Positions 18,641 through 26,775 of a stretch of DNA of 64,000 nt are shown here, one piece after another. The notes beneath the pieces were generated by a model. That model was given only the letters and a program-made list of their open reading frames with translations, was not told the DNA's origin and did no database searches. The DNA is from Pontibacter ruber (lineage in GTDB: Bacteria > Bacteroidota > Bacteroidia > Cytophagales > Hymenobacteraceae), in the NCBI RefSeq assembly GCF_023630205.1, contig NZ_JALPRR010000001.1:1462231-1526230 (forward strand), given 5' to 3'. The position numbers and the translations under genes are program-made. The stretch's first letter is position 1. Each line of letters begins with the position of its first letter.

Positions 18641-19434
18641 TGAACCGTCCGATCTTTACTTTTAGCCTCGCCTTTATACTTATCATCCTCTTCTCTATTA
18701 CCGCCATGAAATCCTGCACCCGCATTGATGCAGGGCATGAGGGTATACTTGTTAAACTGTATGGTACCGATAAAGGCGTGCAGGATGTGAGCCTGGTAAC
18801 AGGGCGCGTATGGTATAATCCTTTCACCGAAGAAGTATTCGAGTTTCCGACTTTCGTGCAGACGGTAGATTACGCCCCTTTCACCGTCAACGCCAAAGAT
18901 GGCTCCGTTTTCACGGTTGATCCGACCATCTCGTTCCGGGTGTTGCCGGGCGAAAGCCCGCGTATTTTCAGCAAGTATAGAAAAGAGATCGAGCAGATTA
19001 CCGAAACGACACTCTACAACTATACCCGCGACGCGTTCCGGATTCAGTTCAACAAGTACAGCACCGACAGCATTATCTCGAACCGCCAGTCGTTTGAGGA
19101 TAAAGTGCAGCATGCTTTAGGCGAATCGTTGAGGAAAGAAGGCTTTGACCTGGAGCAGATGACGAGCGGTCTGCAGTACCCGGAGGTGATCGTGCAGGCC
19201 GTAAACCTGAAGAACCAGGCCGTGCAGCAGGCCCTGCAGGTAGAAAACGAACTTAAAGTAGCCGAAGCGCAGGCACGCAAAAAGATAGTGGAAGCCGAGG
19301 CCGAAGCCAGAGCCAACGAACTGCGCCAGCGCACGCTAACGCCCCTGCTTATTCAGCAGCAATTCATCGAGAAATGGGACGGTCGCACCCCGCTTTACGG
19401 CAACTCACCTACTTTCTTTAAGAACGTGCAGTAG
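18640..19434 (+). CDS. SPFH/prohibitin-family membrane protein
   Basis: This 264-residue protein has one N-terminal transmembrane helix (~6-24, possible lipid-type Cys after KS). The SPFH/band 7 domain (~28-195) starts TRIDAGHEGILVKLYGTDKGV and contains the DAF-IQFNKYSTDSII region. An Ala/Glu-rich coiled coil (~200-240) is typical of prohibitins. Such proteins oligomerise in the membrane as scaffolds or protease regulators. It is coupled to the 62-residue membrane protein upstream, a likely partner (inference). Confidence 0.85.
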   Translation: MNRPIFTFSLAFILIILFSITAMKSCTRIDAGHEGILVKLYGTDKGVQDVSLVTGRVWYNPFTEEVFEFPTFVQTVDYAPFTVNAKDGSVFTVDPTISFRVLPGESPRIFSKYRKEIEQITETTLYNYTRDAFRIQFNKYSTDSIISNRQSFEDKVQHALGESLRKEGFDLEQMTSGLQYPEVIVQAVNLKNQAVQQALQVENELKVAEAQARKKIVEAEAEARANELRQRTLTPLLIQQQFIEKWDGRTPLYGNSPTFFKNVQ

Positions 19435-19452
19435 AGGAACTTACAACCTTTT

Positions 19453-19550
19453 CTGCCCTCGCTCGCCTCCGGCGAGTGTGAGTTGCCTGCGGACACTGGC
19501 CGCTTAAACTTACAGGTGTAATATAAGTGGCGAAACGCCGCCAAATGCTG
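19453..19550. repeat. GC-rich structured repeat, family B, degenerate copy
   Basis: It starts GCCCTCGCTCGC (19455-19466), forms CTCGCC/GGCGAG, and runs through GCGGACACTGGCCG to AAGTGGCGAAACGCC. The same order of blocks occurs at 57675-57765, where both long arms are intact. The distal arm here is degenerate. It fills the gap between the SPFH gene and the methyltransferase. Confidence 0.65.
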
Positions 19551-19635
19551 ACAAAGTTGAAACCTTCAGTGGTAGGCTTTTTGCGTATAACAAGCCATAC
19601 TTTTATACTTCCATAAGCTGTAACTTATCAAAAGG

Positions 19636-20295
19636 ATGAACACCGACCTGTTTACTTATTACAAAGAGCGGGCACAGGAGTATGAACGCGTTTACCAGAA
19701 ACCGGAGCGACAGGAGGAACTCCGGCAGGCTACGGCTATACTTCAGGATATCTTCTCGGGCAGGCATGTGTTTGAAGTAGCCTGTGGTACCGGCTACTGG
19801 ACCGAGCGCATTGCCGCCACAGCCAACTTCATCCTGGCTACCGACATCAACGAGGCCGTGCTGGAAGTAGCTAAAACAAAAACCTACCCCAAAGACAGCG
19901 TCAGTTTCAGGCAGGCAGATCTGTTCGATCTGGCTTCTCTGGCAGCCAAGTATGAAAGCCTGTTTGGTGGTTTTATCTGGTCGCACATCCGGTTGCAGGA
20001 CCTCCCGCACTTTATCGGTATACTTAACAACCGGGTGGTACCCGGCGGAACGGTGGTATTGATGGATAACCACTACGTGGAAGGAAGCAGCCTGCCCATT
20101 TCGCAGCAGGACGTAAATGGAAATACCTACCAGACTCGAACCCTTGAAAATGGCAGCCAACACCTGGTGCTGAAGAATTTCCCGACAGAGGCAGGCATCA
20201 GAGAATTGCTGCAGGATAAAGCTACTGACATCAACTTCACCAACCTGCAACACTACTGGATCTTGTCTTACAAAACGCTCCCGCAGGAAGTATAA
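19636..20295 (+). CDS. Class I SAM-dependent methyltransferase
   Basis: This 219-residue cytosolic protein has the Rossmann-like methyltransferase fold. Motif I is VFEVACGTGYW (~45-55), motif II is ATDINEAVLEVA (~68-79), then FRQADLFDL (~92-100), and the post-motif region VVPGGTVVLMDNHYVEG is also present. The substrate is unknown. It is convergent with nuoC, with only 3 bp between the two stop codons, which marks the right edge of the inserted plus-strand block. Confidence 0.85.
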   Translation: MNTDLFTYYKERAQEYERVYQKPERQEELRQATAILQDIFSGRHVFEVACGTGYWTERIAATANFILATDINEAVLEVAKTKTYPKDSVSFRQADLFDLASLAAKYESLFGGFIWSHIRLQDLPHFIGILNNRVVPGGTVVLMDNHYVEGSSLPISQQDVNGNTYQTRTLENGSQHLVLKNFPTEAGIRELLQDKATDINFTNLQHYWILSYKTLPQEV

Positions 20296-20298
20296 AAA

Positions 20299-20895
20299 CT
20301 ACTGCGGCTTCTCCCGCTTGTCTGAGAAAGGTGTCGGAATACCTGTCAGGAAAGGTGGCTCGCTCTTGAAGCCGTTGTTCTCGTTGTGGTCGTCGTAGGG
20401 TACTTTGATGCCGTGGTAGTAATCCTGCAGCTTGTAATCTTTGCGCAGCGGGTGGCCTTCCCAGTCGGCAGAGCAGAGGATGCGGCGCATGTCCGGGTGA
20501 TCCTTGAAGTATATTCCTACCAGATCAAATATTTCCCGTTCGTGCCAGTCGGCGGTGCGCCAGATGTGGCTAACCGTTGGCACCTGTGGCATTGGCTCTT
20601 CGGGCGTAGAGTTTCGCGGCACGATCACCTTCAGCACCAGGCTATGGTTGTAGGGGATGGAGTATAGGTTGTAAACAACTTCCATGGTGCCCGCCTCCGG
20701 ACCGTTGTCGATGCCGGTGAGGCAGGAAAGAAAATCGAAGTAAGTCTGCTGGTTGTCGTGCAGTTCCAGGCACACCTCCGCCAGGCGCTCTGTCTGTAGC
20801 ACCAGGTAAGGCTGCAGCTTATCGGCTTTGGTATCAAGTATAACCTCCGCCCCAAACTTATCTGCTATTATACTTCTTAGCTCTTCGAAGGTCAT
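20299..20895 (-). CDS. nuoC: NADH-quinone oxidoreductase subunit C
   Basis: This 198-residue 30-kDa subunit of the complex I hydrophilic arm shows FDFLSCLTGID (~53-63) and the family signature WHEREIFDLVGIYFKDHPDMRRIL (~115-138, quoted in parts: EREIFDLVGI, HPDMRRILC), then the HPLRKDY motif. It lies 63 bp after nuoB on the same strand. It is not fused to nuoD, which sits 4.7 kb downstream beyond oppositely oriented genes. Confidence 0.95.
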   Translation of the reverse strand: MTFEELRSIIADKFGAEVILDTKADKLQPYLVLQTERLAEVCLELHDNQQTYFDFLSCLTGIDNGPEAGTMEVVYNLYSIPYNHSLVLKVIVPRNSTPEEPMPQVPTVSHIWRTADWHEREIFDLVGIYFKDHPDMRRILCSADWEGHPLRKDYKLQDYYHGIKVPYDDHNENNGFKSEPPFLTGIPTPFSDKREKPQ

Positions 20896-20958
20896 ACTTT
20901 AATTTTGAATGAGCGAATGTGTAACTGAGTGAATAATAATGGATAATGATTAACAGCT

Positions 20959-21561
20959 TTAAGCGATTGGGATTTGCCGAACATCCCCTTCTGACTGATC
21001 TCTGTTCGCTTCCATATTCTTCATTTCTGATTCATCCTTAATCATTCCTTCCTTATTCATTCTTTTCGCCATGATCTGCTGCACGGCTCTGGGCGCGCGT
21101 ATGGTCTCTTTGCGGATGATCTCCTGCAGACGCAGAAATCCTCCGATCAAAGCCTCTGGCCTTGGCGGGCAACCCGGCACGTACACATCCACCGGTATGA
21201 TCCTGTCCACGCCTTTTACCACATGGTAGCCGTGCTCCCAGTAAGGGCCTCCGCAGTTGGAGCAGCTGCCCATCGAGATCACATAGCGCGGCTCCGGCAT
21301 TTGCTCGTAGAGCCTGCGCACGCGGTCTGCCATTTTAAAGGTAACCGTACCCGCCACGATCATCACATCCGATTGCCTTGGAGAAGCACGCGGAATAATG
21401 CCGAAGCGGTCCAGGTCATAACCAGAGGCATAGGCACCCATCATCTCGATGGCGCAGCAAGCCAGACCAAAGCCCATTGGGAATAACGAGGTTAGTCGCG
21501 CCCAGTTGAGCAGATCGTCCAGTTTGGTGATCACTACACCGCCTTCTCCTGTTTTATCCAA
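20959..21561 (-). CDS. nuoB: NADH-quinone oxidoreductase subunit B
   Basis: This 200-residue PSST subunit binds the terminal Fe-S cluster N2 next to quinone. The four cluster cysteines are visible: the tandem pair in [10 protein letters not shown] (~35-36), one in GSCSNCGG (~99-102) and one in PGCPPRPEA (~131). The C-terminal ~40 residues are Glu/Lys/Met-rich and look like a lineage-specific tail. It is the middle gene of the nuoABC run. Confidence 0.96.
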   Translation of the reverse strand: MDKTGEGGVVITKLDDLLNWARLTSLFPMGFGLACCAIEMMGAYASGYDLDRFGIIPRASPRQSDVMIVAGTVTFKMADRVRRLYEQMPEPRYVISMGSCSNCGGPYWEHGYHVVKGVDRIIPVDVYVPGCPPRPEALIGGFLRLQEIIRKETIRAPRAVQQIMAKRMNKEGMIKDESEMKNMEANRDQSEGDVRQIPIA

Positions 21562-21626
21562 GGTAATGATGAATTAGAAATTAAGAATTATGAATGGCTA
21601 AAGTATAGCCCTCACTTGCTCTTTAC

Positions 21627-22118
21627 TTATACTTCGCGCTTTGCCTCCTGACGCGCGTTAAACTGTTGATACACATCCATCGGTATTTTGGAGCGGCTCT
21701 GCGGAATTACCGGTTTTGGCTTGATCCAGTCGAGGTGGCCTTTGGCCCAGGCATAGGCCAGCCCCAGTACCAGCACGCCGATAAAGATGAACATTTCGAT
21801 CAGCGAGAACCAGCCCCACATGCCATCGGTTGCTTCTATCAGATCTCTGCGGCCAAACACTACCGCCCACGGAAACAGAAACGCCAGCTCCACATCGAAA
21901 ATGATGAAGATAAGCGCCACCACGTAAAAGCGCGGGTTAAACTGCACCCACGAGTTACCGATCGGTTCTTCGCCCGACTCATAAGTTGTCAGCTTCTCCG
22001 GGTTCGGCCGGTTCGGGCGAAGTAACCGGGAAGTAAACAAGCCAATGACCACGAAGATCGCGCCTCCGATCAGGAAGAGCAGGATAGTTCCGAAGTCCGA
22101 TAAATAGGTTTCTGCCAT
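21627..22118 (-). CDS. nuoA: NADH-quinone oxidoreductase subunit A
   Basis: This 163-residue membrane subunit has three transmembrane helices (~8-30, 66-88, 105-127). The conserved loop [20 protein letters not shown] carries the usual E-P-x-G, followed by the second helix with [19 protein letters not shown]. The C-terminal extension ([12 protein letters not shown]...) is longer than in E. coli. It is the first gene of nuoABC, with a TAAATTTG promoter element 20 bp upstream. Confidence 0.95.
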   Translation of the reverse strand: MAETYLSDFGTILLFLIGGAIFVVIGLFTSRLLRPNRPNPEKLTTYESGEEPIGNSWVQFNPRFYVVALIFIIFDVELAFLFPWAVVFGRRDLIEATDGMWGWFSLIEMFIFIGVLVLGLAYAWAKGHLDWIKPKPVIPQSRSKIPMDVYQQFNARQEAKREV

Positions 22119-22137
22119 AGTGCTGCAGCTGTGTACA

Positions 22138-22145
22138 CAAATTTA
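22138..22145 (-). promoter_or_regulatory. TAnnTTTG promoter element of nuoABC
   Basis: On the minus strand the bases read TAAATTTG, 19 bp before the nuoA ATG, implying a leader of only about a dozen nucleotides. Confidence 0.6.
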
Positions 22146-22189
22146 CGATAAAATACGTGATATATGCTTTTCCCTGAGTTATGCTGTGT

Positions 22190-22351
22190 TCACTGTCATC
22201 TCGACCAGCGGGAGAGATCTTATTATGCTCAAGAATAAACCCACCCCTGCACCCCTCAGAGGAGGGGAGTCTGCCTTAGCTATACTTTGAAAGTATAAGT
22301 TTCATAGCTGTAGGTATAGCGCGGACAGGTCGCGACCTGTCCCTACACATG
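22190..22351. repeat. Mosaic of short repeats (left half of repeat island 1)
   Basis: No coding potential is seen. Blocks in order: TGTCATCTCGACCAGCGGGA, whose complement-like form TTCTAAATGACAG closes the island at ~22656; a CACCCCTGC...GAGGGGAGTC unit (22241-22270); an inverted heptamer pair TATACTTTGAAAGTATA (22281-22297); and the perfect 20 bp palindrome GGACAGGTCGCGACCTGTCC (22323-22342). Related units recur at 31721-31964. Confidence 0.7.
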
Positions 22352-22656
22352 GTTCCTGTTGCATAGCAGCTTACGAAGCAGTGTTGTTTCCAGTCCTAGG
22401 GTTGAGCGCCTTTGATTTGTTGCGGTGCTGAGCGACAGCGAAGCAGCCTGCAGGCGCAGCCGATGGCAGCTTCAAATCAACAGCGCGATGCCCGAGGACG
22501 AGGCCCCGCGGCCGTGAGCGCACCAAAGTTAGCGATGAAACTAGCAGCAAGTAAGACTGAGAAACAAAGACAGCTACGACAGCAATAAGCCAGCTTGCCA
22601 CAAGTATAAACTTTAGCTATAAGTATAAGATTTCTCACTACCGTTCTAAATGACAG
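22352..22656. repeat. ~300 bp structured dispersed repeat, copy 1
   Basis: This tract matches 31965-32264 almost end to end. A core stem is GCGC (22406-22409) + TTGATTTG (22412-22419) paired with CAAATCAA (22473-22480) + GCGC (22483-22486). Inside it are the hairpin GCTGAGCGACAGC and the palindrome GCCTGCAGGC. The stem sequence differs from copy 2 but still pairs, so structure is being conserved. The GC-rich right flank (GGCCCCGCGGCC) and the AAGTATA-rich tail are shared as well. Confidence 0.85.
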
Positions 22657-22737
22657 ATTCAATCAAAAACAACCTTTCGCAAAGCAATCCGGTAACAAAT
22701 AGTACCAAATATCAACTAGTCAAACCCCGACACTCCT

Positions 22738-24153
22738 ATGCTTACCGGACGCGTAAATGCACCTGAGATCAATACTGAATATGGCTGGCTCAACACCGAC
22801 CGCTCCTGGTCTATCAAAGACTTTAAAGGCAAGATCGTGCTGCTGGACTTCTGGACCTTTGGCTGCATAAACTGTCAGCATATTGTGCCGGACCTGGAGC
22901 GATTGGAGAAGGAGTTCGCTGATATTCTGGTAGTGATCGGGGTGCATACGGCTAAGTTTGATGCCGAGAAGCAGAACGAAACCATTAAGCAGGCCATACG
23001 CAAGTTTGGGATTGAGCACCCTGTGGTAAATGATGCGGACTACAAGATCTGGAATCAGTTTGGCGTGAGGGCCTGGCCGACCATTGTGCTGATCGACCCG
23101 AATAGCAAAGTGATCGGGCAGCATGCCGGGGAAGGCGTGTACGATACGGTGCGACCTTACATCCAGAAAATGAAAGAGGAGTTTAAAGAGGTGCTGAACC
23201 GCGAGCCGATCCGTTTCCACGTGGAGCAGCCGGTGGAGACGCTTTTATACTTCCCATCCAAACTCATCAGCGACAGCGAAGGCAATATTTACCTTTCCGA
23301 CAGCGGCCATAACCGCATTCTGAAACTGAACCAGCAGGGGCAGGTGTTGGAGGTGATCGGGAGCGGCGAACGGGGCTTTAACAACGGAGGCTATGCTGAT
23401 TCGACTTTTAACGAGCCGCACGGGCTGGCGCTGCACGATAACACGCTCTACATTGCCGATGCCAAGAACAACGCCATCCGCAAAGTGGATCTGGAGCACC
23501 GGATGGTAAGCACGGCCGCGGGTACAGGAGAGCTGGATTATTACTTTCTGGATGATAAGATAGGGGTGCCTGTAAACCCAAACAGCCCCTGGGATCTGTA
23601 CATCTACGGCGACAGCATGTTCATAGCTAATGCCGGTAACCACCAGATCCTGCGCATGGACCTGGCTACTCATAAAGTATACCGCTTTGCCGGAAGCGGC
23701 CGCGAAGCCTTAACCGATGGCTCTTTACGCGAAGCCGCCTTCAACCAGCCCAGCGGATTAGCCATTAACGGCAACGTACTTTATGTAGCCGATGCAGAGG
23801 CCAGCGCCATCCGTACCGTAAACCTGAAAACAGGTATGGTGCTTACTCCACTCGGTCAGGGGCTTTTTGACTTTGGCGACGTGGACGGGCATGTGGACAA
23901 TGCGCTGCTGCAGCACTGCGTAGGGCTGGAGATCATCGACAGCGACGTGTACATTGCCGACACCTACAATGGGAAAGTAAAAGTGCTGGATGTAGAGCGC
24001 AACCGGGTACGCACCCTTACCGATGGCCTGAGCGAGCCCAACGATGTGATGTTCCTGAACGGGCAGCTATGGGTAACCAGCACCAACAGCCACCAGCTCT
24101 TTAAAGTAGACCTGCACACCGGCGAGAAAGAAGAAGTGAAGGTGAGTTTTTAA
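22738..24153 (+). CDS. Thioredoxin-like/NHL-repeat protein (NHLRC2-like)
   Basis: This 471-residue cytosolic protein combines a thioredoxin-like domain (residues ~5-150) with an NHL beta-propeller (~165-465). The redox motif is WTFGCINCQH, i.e. CINC at the usual CxxC place. WPTIVLIDPNSKVIGQHAGEG supplies the cis-Pro loop. Propeller blades contain repeated patterns such as LYIADAKNNAIRKVDL and VYIADTYNGKVKVLDV. The same architecture is found in the animal protein NHLRC2. There is no signal peptide. Partners are unknown. The stop codon runs directly into an AATTACG tandem repeat. Confidence 0.85.
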   Translation: MLTGRVNAPEINTEYGWLNTDRSWSIKDFKGKIVLLDFWTFGCINCQHIVPDLERLEKEFADILVVIGVHTAKFDAEKQNETIKQAIRKFGIEHPVVNDADYKIWNQFGVRAWPTIVLIDPNSKVIGQHAGEGVYDTVRPYIQKMKEEFKEVLNREPIRFHVEQPVETLLYFPSKLISDSEGNIYLSDSGHNRILKLNQQGQVLEVIGSGERGFNNGGYADSTFNEPHGLALHDNTLYIADAKNNAIRKVDLEHRMVSTAAGTGELDYYFLDDKIGVPVNPNSPWDLYIYGDSMFIANAGNHQILRMDLATHKVYRFAGSGREALTDGSLREAAFNQPSGLAINGNVLYVADAEASAIRTVNLKTGMVLTPLGQGLFDFGDVDGHVDNALLQHCVGLEIIDSDVYIADTYNGKVKVLDVERNRVRTLTDGLSEPNDVMFLNGQLWVTSTNSHQLFKVDLHTGEKEEVKVSF

Positions 24154-24177
24154 TTACGAATTACGAATTACGAATTA
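24152..24177. repeat. AATTACG tandem repeat starting at a stop codon
   Basis: Three copies of AATTACG plus AATTA begin within the TAA stop of the NHL gene. A related tract follows the stop of the aldo/keto reductase gene (39110-39141). Confidence 0.8.
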
Positions 24178-24202
24178 TTCACCTGGATACGATCAACGAA
24201 CC

Positions 24203-24841
24203 TCACACCCTGCCTTGCTGCTGTACCTGGCCTTCAATAAGTTGCATGCGCAGGTTCCGGAAGAATTTGAGTGTATACTGGAAGATCGGACTTTGGATGA
24301 GCGTGTAGAAGAAGGAGGCAACAGCGGCTGGTCCGCCAAGTGTAAAGCCAATGGCCAGCACCACCAGTTCTACCAGGATGCGGGCGCGGCTCACAGAAAG
24401 CTTCGTGCGCTCGGCTATTGAGAGCATAAACCCATCGCGCGGGCCTGCCCCCACACCACCTGCCACATACATACCACCGGCAATACCGGCTATCACCATG
24501 GTGCAGGCCAGGTTCAGGTAATCGAGGTATGTGTTGGTGGCCTTTGGCAGAAAGTCCAGCCACAGGAAAAGGTCTGTAAAAGGGCCAATGAGCAGGGCAT
24601 TCAGGAACGTGCCGATGTTGATGTACTTCCGGTTCATGAACCACGACAACGCCACAAACAACAGCCCGATCAGCGTGCTCCAGGTACCAATAGAGAAGCC
24701 AAACTTCTGGAACATGGCCACGTTCAGCACCTCCCAAGGGTGTAGGCCCAGGTACTTCACCTGCACAGCAATGGCATTGCCCAGCCCAAACAGCATTAAC
24801 CCGGTAAAGAAGAAACTGTAATTGATAACCTTCTCGCGCAT
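24203..24841 (-). CDS. YczE/YitT-like integral membrane protein
   Basis: This 212-residue protein has about five transmembrane helices and the family-typical glycine/proline loop VAGGVGAGPRDGFMLSIAE (~residues 122-140), followed by a conserved Arg-rich helix (SVSRARILVELVVLAIG). The ATG at 24841 is preceded by a purine-rich AGGCGGAAAGG. An in-frame upstream start at 24928 would add 29 residues with no hydrophobic or conserved character and was rejected. The transport role is unproven. Confidence 0.7.
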   Translation of the reverse strand: MREKVINYSFFFTGLMLFGLGNAIAVQVKYLGLHPWEVLNVAMFQKFGFSIGTWSTLIGLLFVALSWFMNRKYINIGTFLNALLIGPFTDLFLWLDFLPKATNTYLDYLNLACTMVIAGIAGGMYVAGGVGAGPRDGFMLSIAERTKLSVSRARILVELVVLAIGFTLGGPAAVASFFYTLIQSPIFQYTLKFFRNLRMQLIEGQVQQQGRV

Positions 24842-24958
24842 AACCTTTCCGCCTCTTGTGGTGCTGATTTTGTTTAAACAACAATCGGCGCGCAAGTAAG
24901 CAAATTTCAGGCAGATAGACAGCAGCAAAGTATAGAAATCAGCAACCTGAGAAATGGG

Positions 24959-25522
24959 TTAGGCTGCCGCCTGTTGCGCCACCTGCTGTTTTACACGCAG
25001 GGCCTGCTGCAGGTGTCGTTCCTGGTGCAGCACCACAAACTCCAGCGCTTCACCAATGCGCATTTTCAGCAGTTTAAAGAACTCTACCGGCACGGCCTTC
25101 TTGTTCAGGTTGGCACTTTTAGCACTGCCAAGCAGGTTGATCAGCTCTGTCTGGTGCTGTAAAAATTCCTGAATGGTTTTACGGTCCAGGGTACTGTTGT
25201 TCGGATTCATGTGCTTCACCGTCTTATGCTTTTTCGTGTTTTGCGGGCGCACCATGTCCAGCGATTTCTTACCGAGCCAGCTGTAGGTTATACTTTGCAT
25301 ATCGTTCCCATCAGAGTTTGCGGCAATGGCTTTTGCCAGGGCAGGGTTGTAGTAACGGCTGTAGCGGTTGAGGTGTTCCAGGCACTCGAGTATGCTCCAG
25401 CTGTCGGGGGCGGGCTTGAAGTTGAGGAGGCTCAGGTCTAGCGACGCAAATTCTGTGTTAACGATCTGGTACAGCTTGCCGGCGGTTTGCTGTAGTTGCT
25501 CTAAAGTGGTCATAACGGTCAT
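24959..25522 (-). CDS. DinB-family protein
   Basis: This 187-residue four-helix-bundle protein of the DinB/YfiT superfamily probably binds a divalent metal through three His. Candidates are His51 in ECLEHLNRYSRYY and the pair in VVLHQERHLQQ (~165 and 169). Superfamily members include thiol transferases that use bacillithiol, which is relevant because a ytxJ homologue is present at 44822. The actual substrate is unknown. The start at 25522 lies ~18 bp after a TACCTTTG promoter element. The C-terminus is Gln/Ala-rich. Confidence 0.75.
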   Translation of the reverse strand: MTVMTTLEQLQQTAGKLYQIVNTEFASLDLSLLNFKPAPDSWSILECLEHLNRYSRYYNPALAKAIAANSDGNDMQSITYSWLGKKSLDMVRPQNTKKHKTVKHMNPNNSTLDRKTIQEFLQHQTELINLLGSAKSANLNKKAVPVEFFKLLKMRIGEALEFVVLHQERHLQQALRVKQQVAQQAAA

Positions 25523-25539
25523 TTTTTATTTGTACACTC

Positions 25540-25547
25540 CAAAGGTA
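25540..25547 (-). promoter_or_regulatory. TAnnTTTG promoter element of the DinB gene
   Basis: The minus strand reads TACCTTTG, identical to the rRNA promoter elements at the end of the window, and implies a leader of ~10 nt. Confidence 0.65.
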
Positions 25548-25710
25548 CAGCAGGTTATGCTTTCCAATCCCTGATCGGCCTCAAGATTTACAGCTGCCGA
25601 TGCACATGTGTAACACTTTCATTTTCAAAAGTTTAAGCAGCAGATATATGGGTTGTTGTGTATTAATGGTATTTTATTATATTTATACTCTATAATCAAA
25701 TGAAGCTATT

Positions 25711-26391
25711 ATGAAAACAAAATTTACCCTATGTATGCTGTCGTTGCTGCTGGTTAGCGGCTTTTATACTTCGTCGCAGGCGCAGGTCTTACAGAAAAAC
25801 GACATGGAGGGGAAAGTGGTGCACGAGTACAGCACCATTGACATGCAGGGCTCGCCATACCTGCACCCGGAGTGGGCCTCAGGAACCGTGACTTTAGCTA
25901 ACGGAAGAGTATACGAGGGGCTGGAACTCATGTATGATCAGGTAAAGGACATGTTGCTCTTCAAGGGGAAAGACAACCAGCCAAGAGAGCTGCTAGAACC
26001 TGTAAAAGAATTTAAGATAAGCTATATCCAAAAAGATAAACCTGTAGCCCATATTTTCCGGAAAGGGTACAGCGGCGATGGAGAAGTTAACGCGTTTTAT
26101 GAAGTGTTGACAGATGGCAAAACCTCATTGCTGCGGAGAACTACCAAAGCGATATTCGACCGGAAAGGCTACAGTTCCGCCACTATTGTAAGAGAAGTGC
26201 AGCAAAAGGAGGATTTCTTTATTGCCTCTGGCGACAAGCTTGTTAAGATCCGGAAAGACAAAAAGTCGGTGATGAATGCGCTGGCCGGCGACAAGGATAA
26301 ACTGGAAGTATACATCAGAGCCAATGCCCTGAACCTGCGCGAGGACGAGGACCTGGCAAAGCTTATAGCTTACCACAACAGCCTGAACTAA
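25711..26391 (+). CDS. Secreted protein, unknown
   Basis: This 226-residue protein has a clear signal peptide (MKTKFTLCMLSLLLVSGFYTSSQAQ, cleavage near residue 25). The mature region has a GxVxLANGRVYEGLELMYD strand-rich N-half and a Lys/Asp-rich helical C-half. No domain was recognised with confidence. Proteins of this size and layout are common in Bacteroidota as uncharacterised periplasmic proteins. It is a single gene followed by a strong terminator-like hairpin. Confidence 0.6.
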   Translation: MKTKFTLCMLSLLLVSGFYTSSQAQVLQKNDMEGKVVHEYSTIDMQGSPYLHPEWASGTVTLANGRVYEGLELMYDQVKDMLLFKGKDNQPRELLEPVKEFKISYIQKDKPVAHIFRKGYSGDGEVNAFYEVLTDGKTSLLRRTTKAIFDRKGYSSATIVREVQQKEDFFIASGDKLVKIRKDKKSVMNALAGDKDKLEVYIRANALNLREDEDLAKLIAYHNSLN

Positions 26392-26406
26392 AATATAATC
26401 TTGCAT

Positions 26407-26442
26407 GAGCCGCCTGAAGTATAAATTTATTTCAGGCGGCTC
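26407..26442. terminator. 12 bp hairpin after the secreted-protein gene
   Basis: GAGCCGCCTGAA (26407-26418) pairs perfectly with TTCAGGCGGCTC (26431-26442) over a 12 nt AT-rich loop. It can terminate the gene on its left. Its right arm also holds the last codons of the gene fragment described at 26427-26531. Confidence 0.75.
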
Positions 26443-26531
26443 AGTTGCACCCGCTTTTTCCAGAGCGGCTCGAAGGCGGCAATGTCTTCCGGGGTGAAGT
26501 ATGGGAATTGCTGGAGGAGGATGCGGAGCAT
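26427..26531 (-). pseudogene. 34-codon fragment resembling a Crp/Fnr N-terminus
   Basis: The minus strand encodes 34 residues starting MLRILLQQFPYFTPEDIAAF and ending with TAA inside the adjacent hairpin. The pattern LTPEDxxxFEPLxxxRxL is typical of the first helix of cyclic-nucleotide-binding Crp/Fnr regulators, which continue for ~190 residues. Only the N-terminal piece exists here, so it is probably a deletion remnant. The identification rests on a short stretch. Confidence 0.35.
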
Positions 26532-26618
26532 GGGCTTTATACTTATTTTAAATTGAGCTGCTAATACAACTAGTGCGAACATTAAGTATAAATTCTGTCC
26601 ACCCGCTGCCCTTGCTGT

Positions 26619-26677
26619 GTGTTCTCACCAGCAAGCATAACAGCCACTAAAGTATAGATTGTTGGTGAGAACACCAA
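26619..26677. repeat. Inverted repeat GTGTTCTCACCA and left direct repeat
   Basis: GTGTTCTCACCA (26619-26630) pairs with TGGTGAGAACAC (26663-26674). The right arm lies in a tract around 26653-26681 (GATTGTTGGTGAGAACACCA) that is repeated imperfectly in the same orientation at 27612-27641. Together the two copies bracket the AT-rich gene 26776-27510. Confidence 0.65.
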
Positions 26678-26775
26678 TAAAGACTGATAAAGCTTTTATC
26701 ATTATATTAGAAGCCTATAATATTTAGGAACGCTGGAGCCAACCTCTTGTTGAAAAATAAAATTACTGCTAATAG

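Noticed and set aside
22477..22662. Short frame with FGALTAAGPRPRASRC in repeat island 1 (and at 31997-32197 in island 2)
   Set aside because: The similar peptides arise because both copies of the structured repeat are translated. Covariation and the lack of a coding pattern indicate non-coding function.
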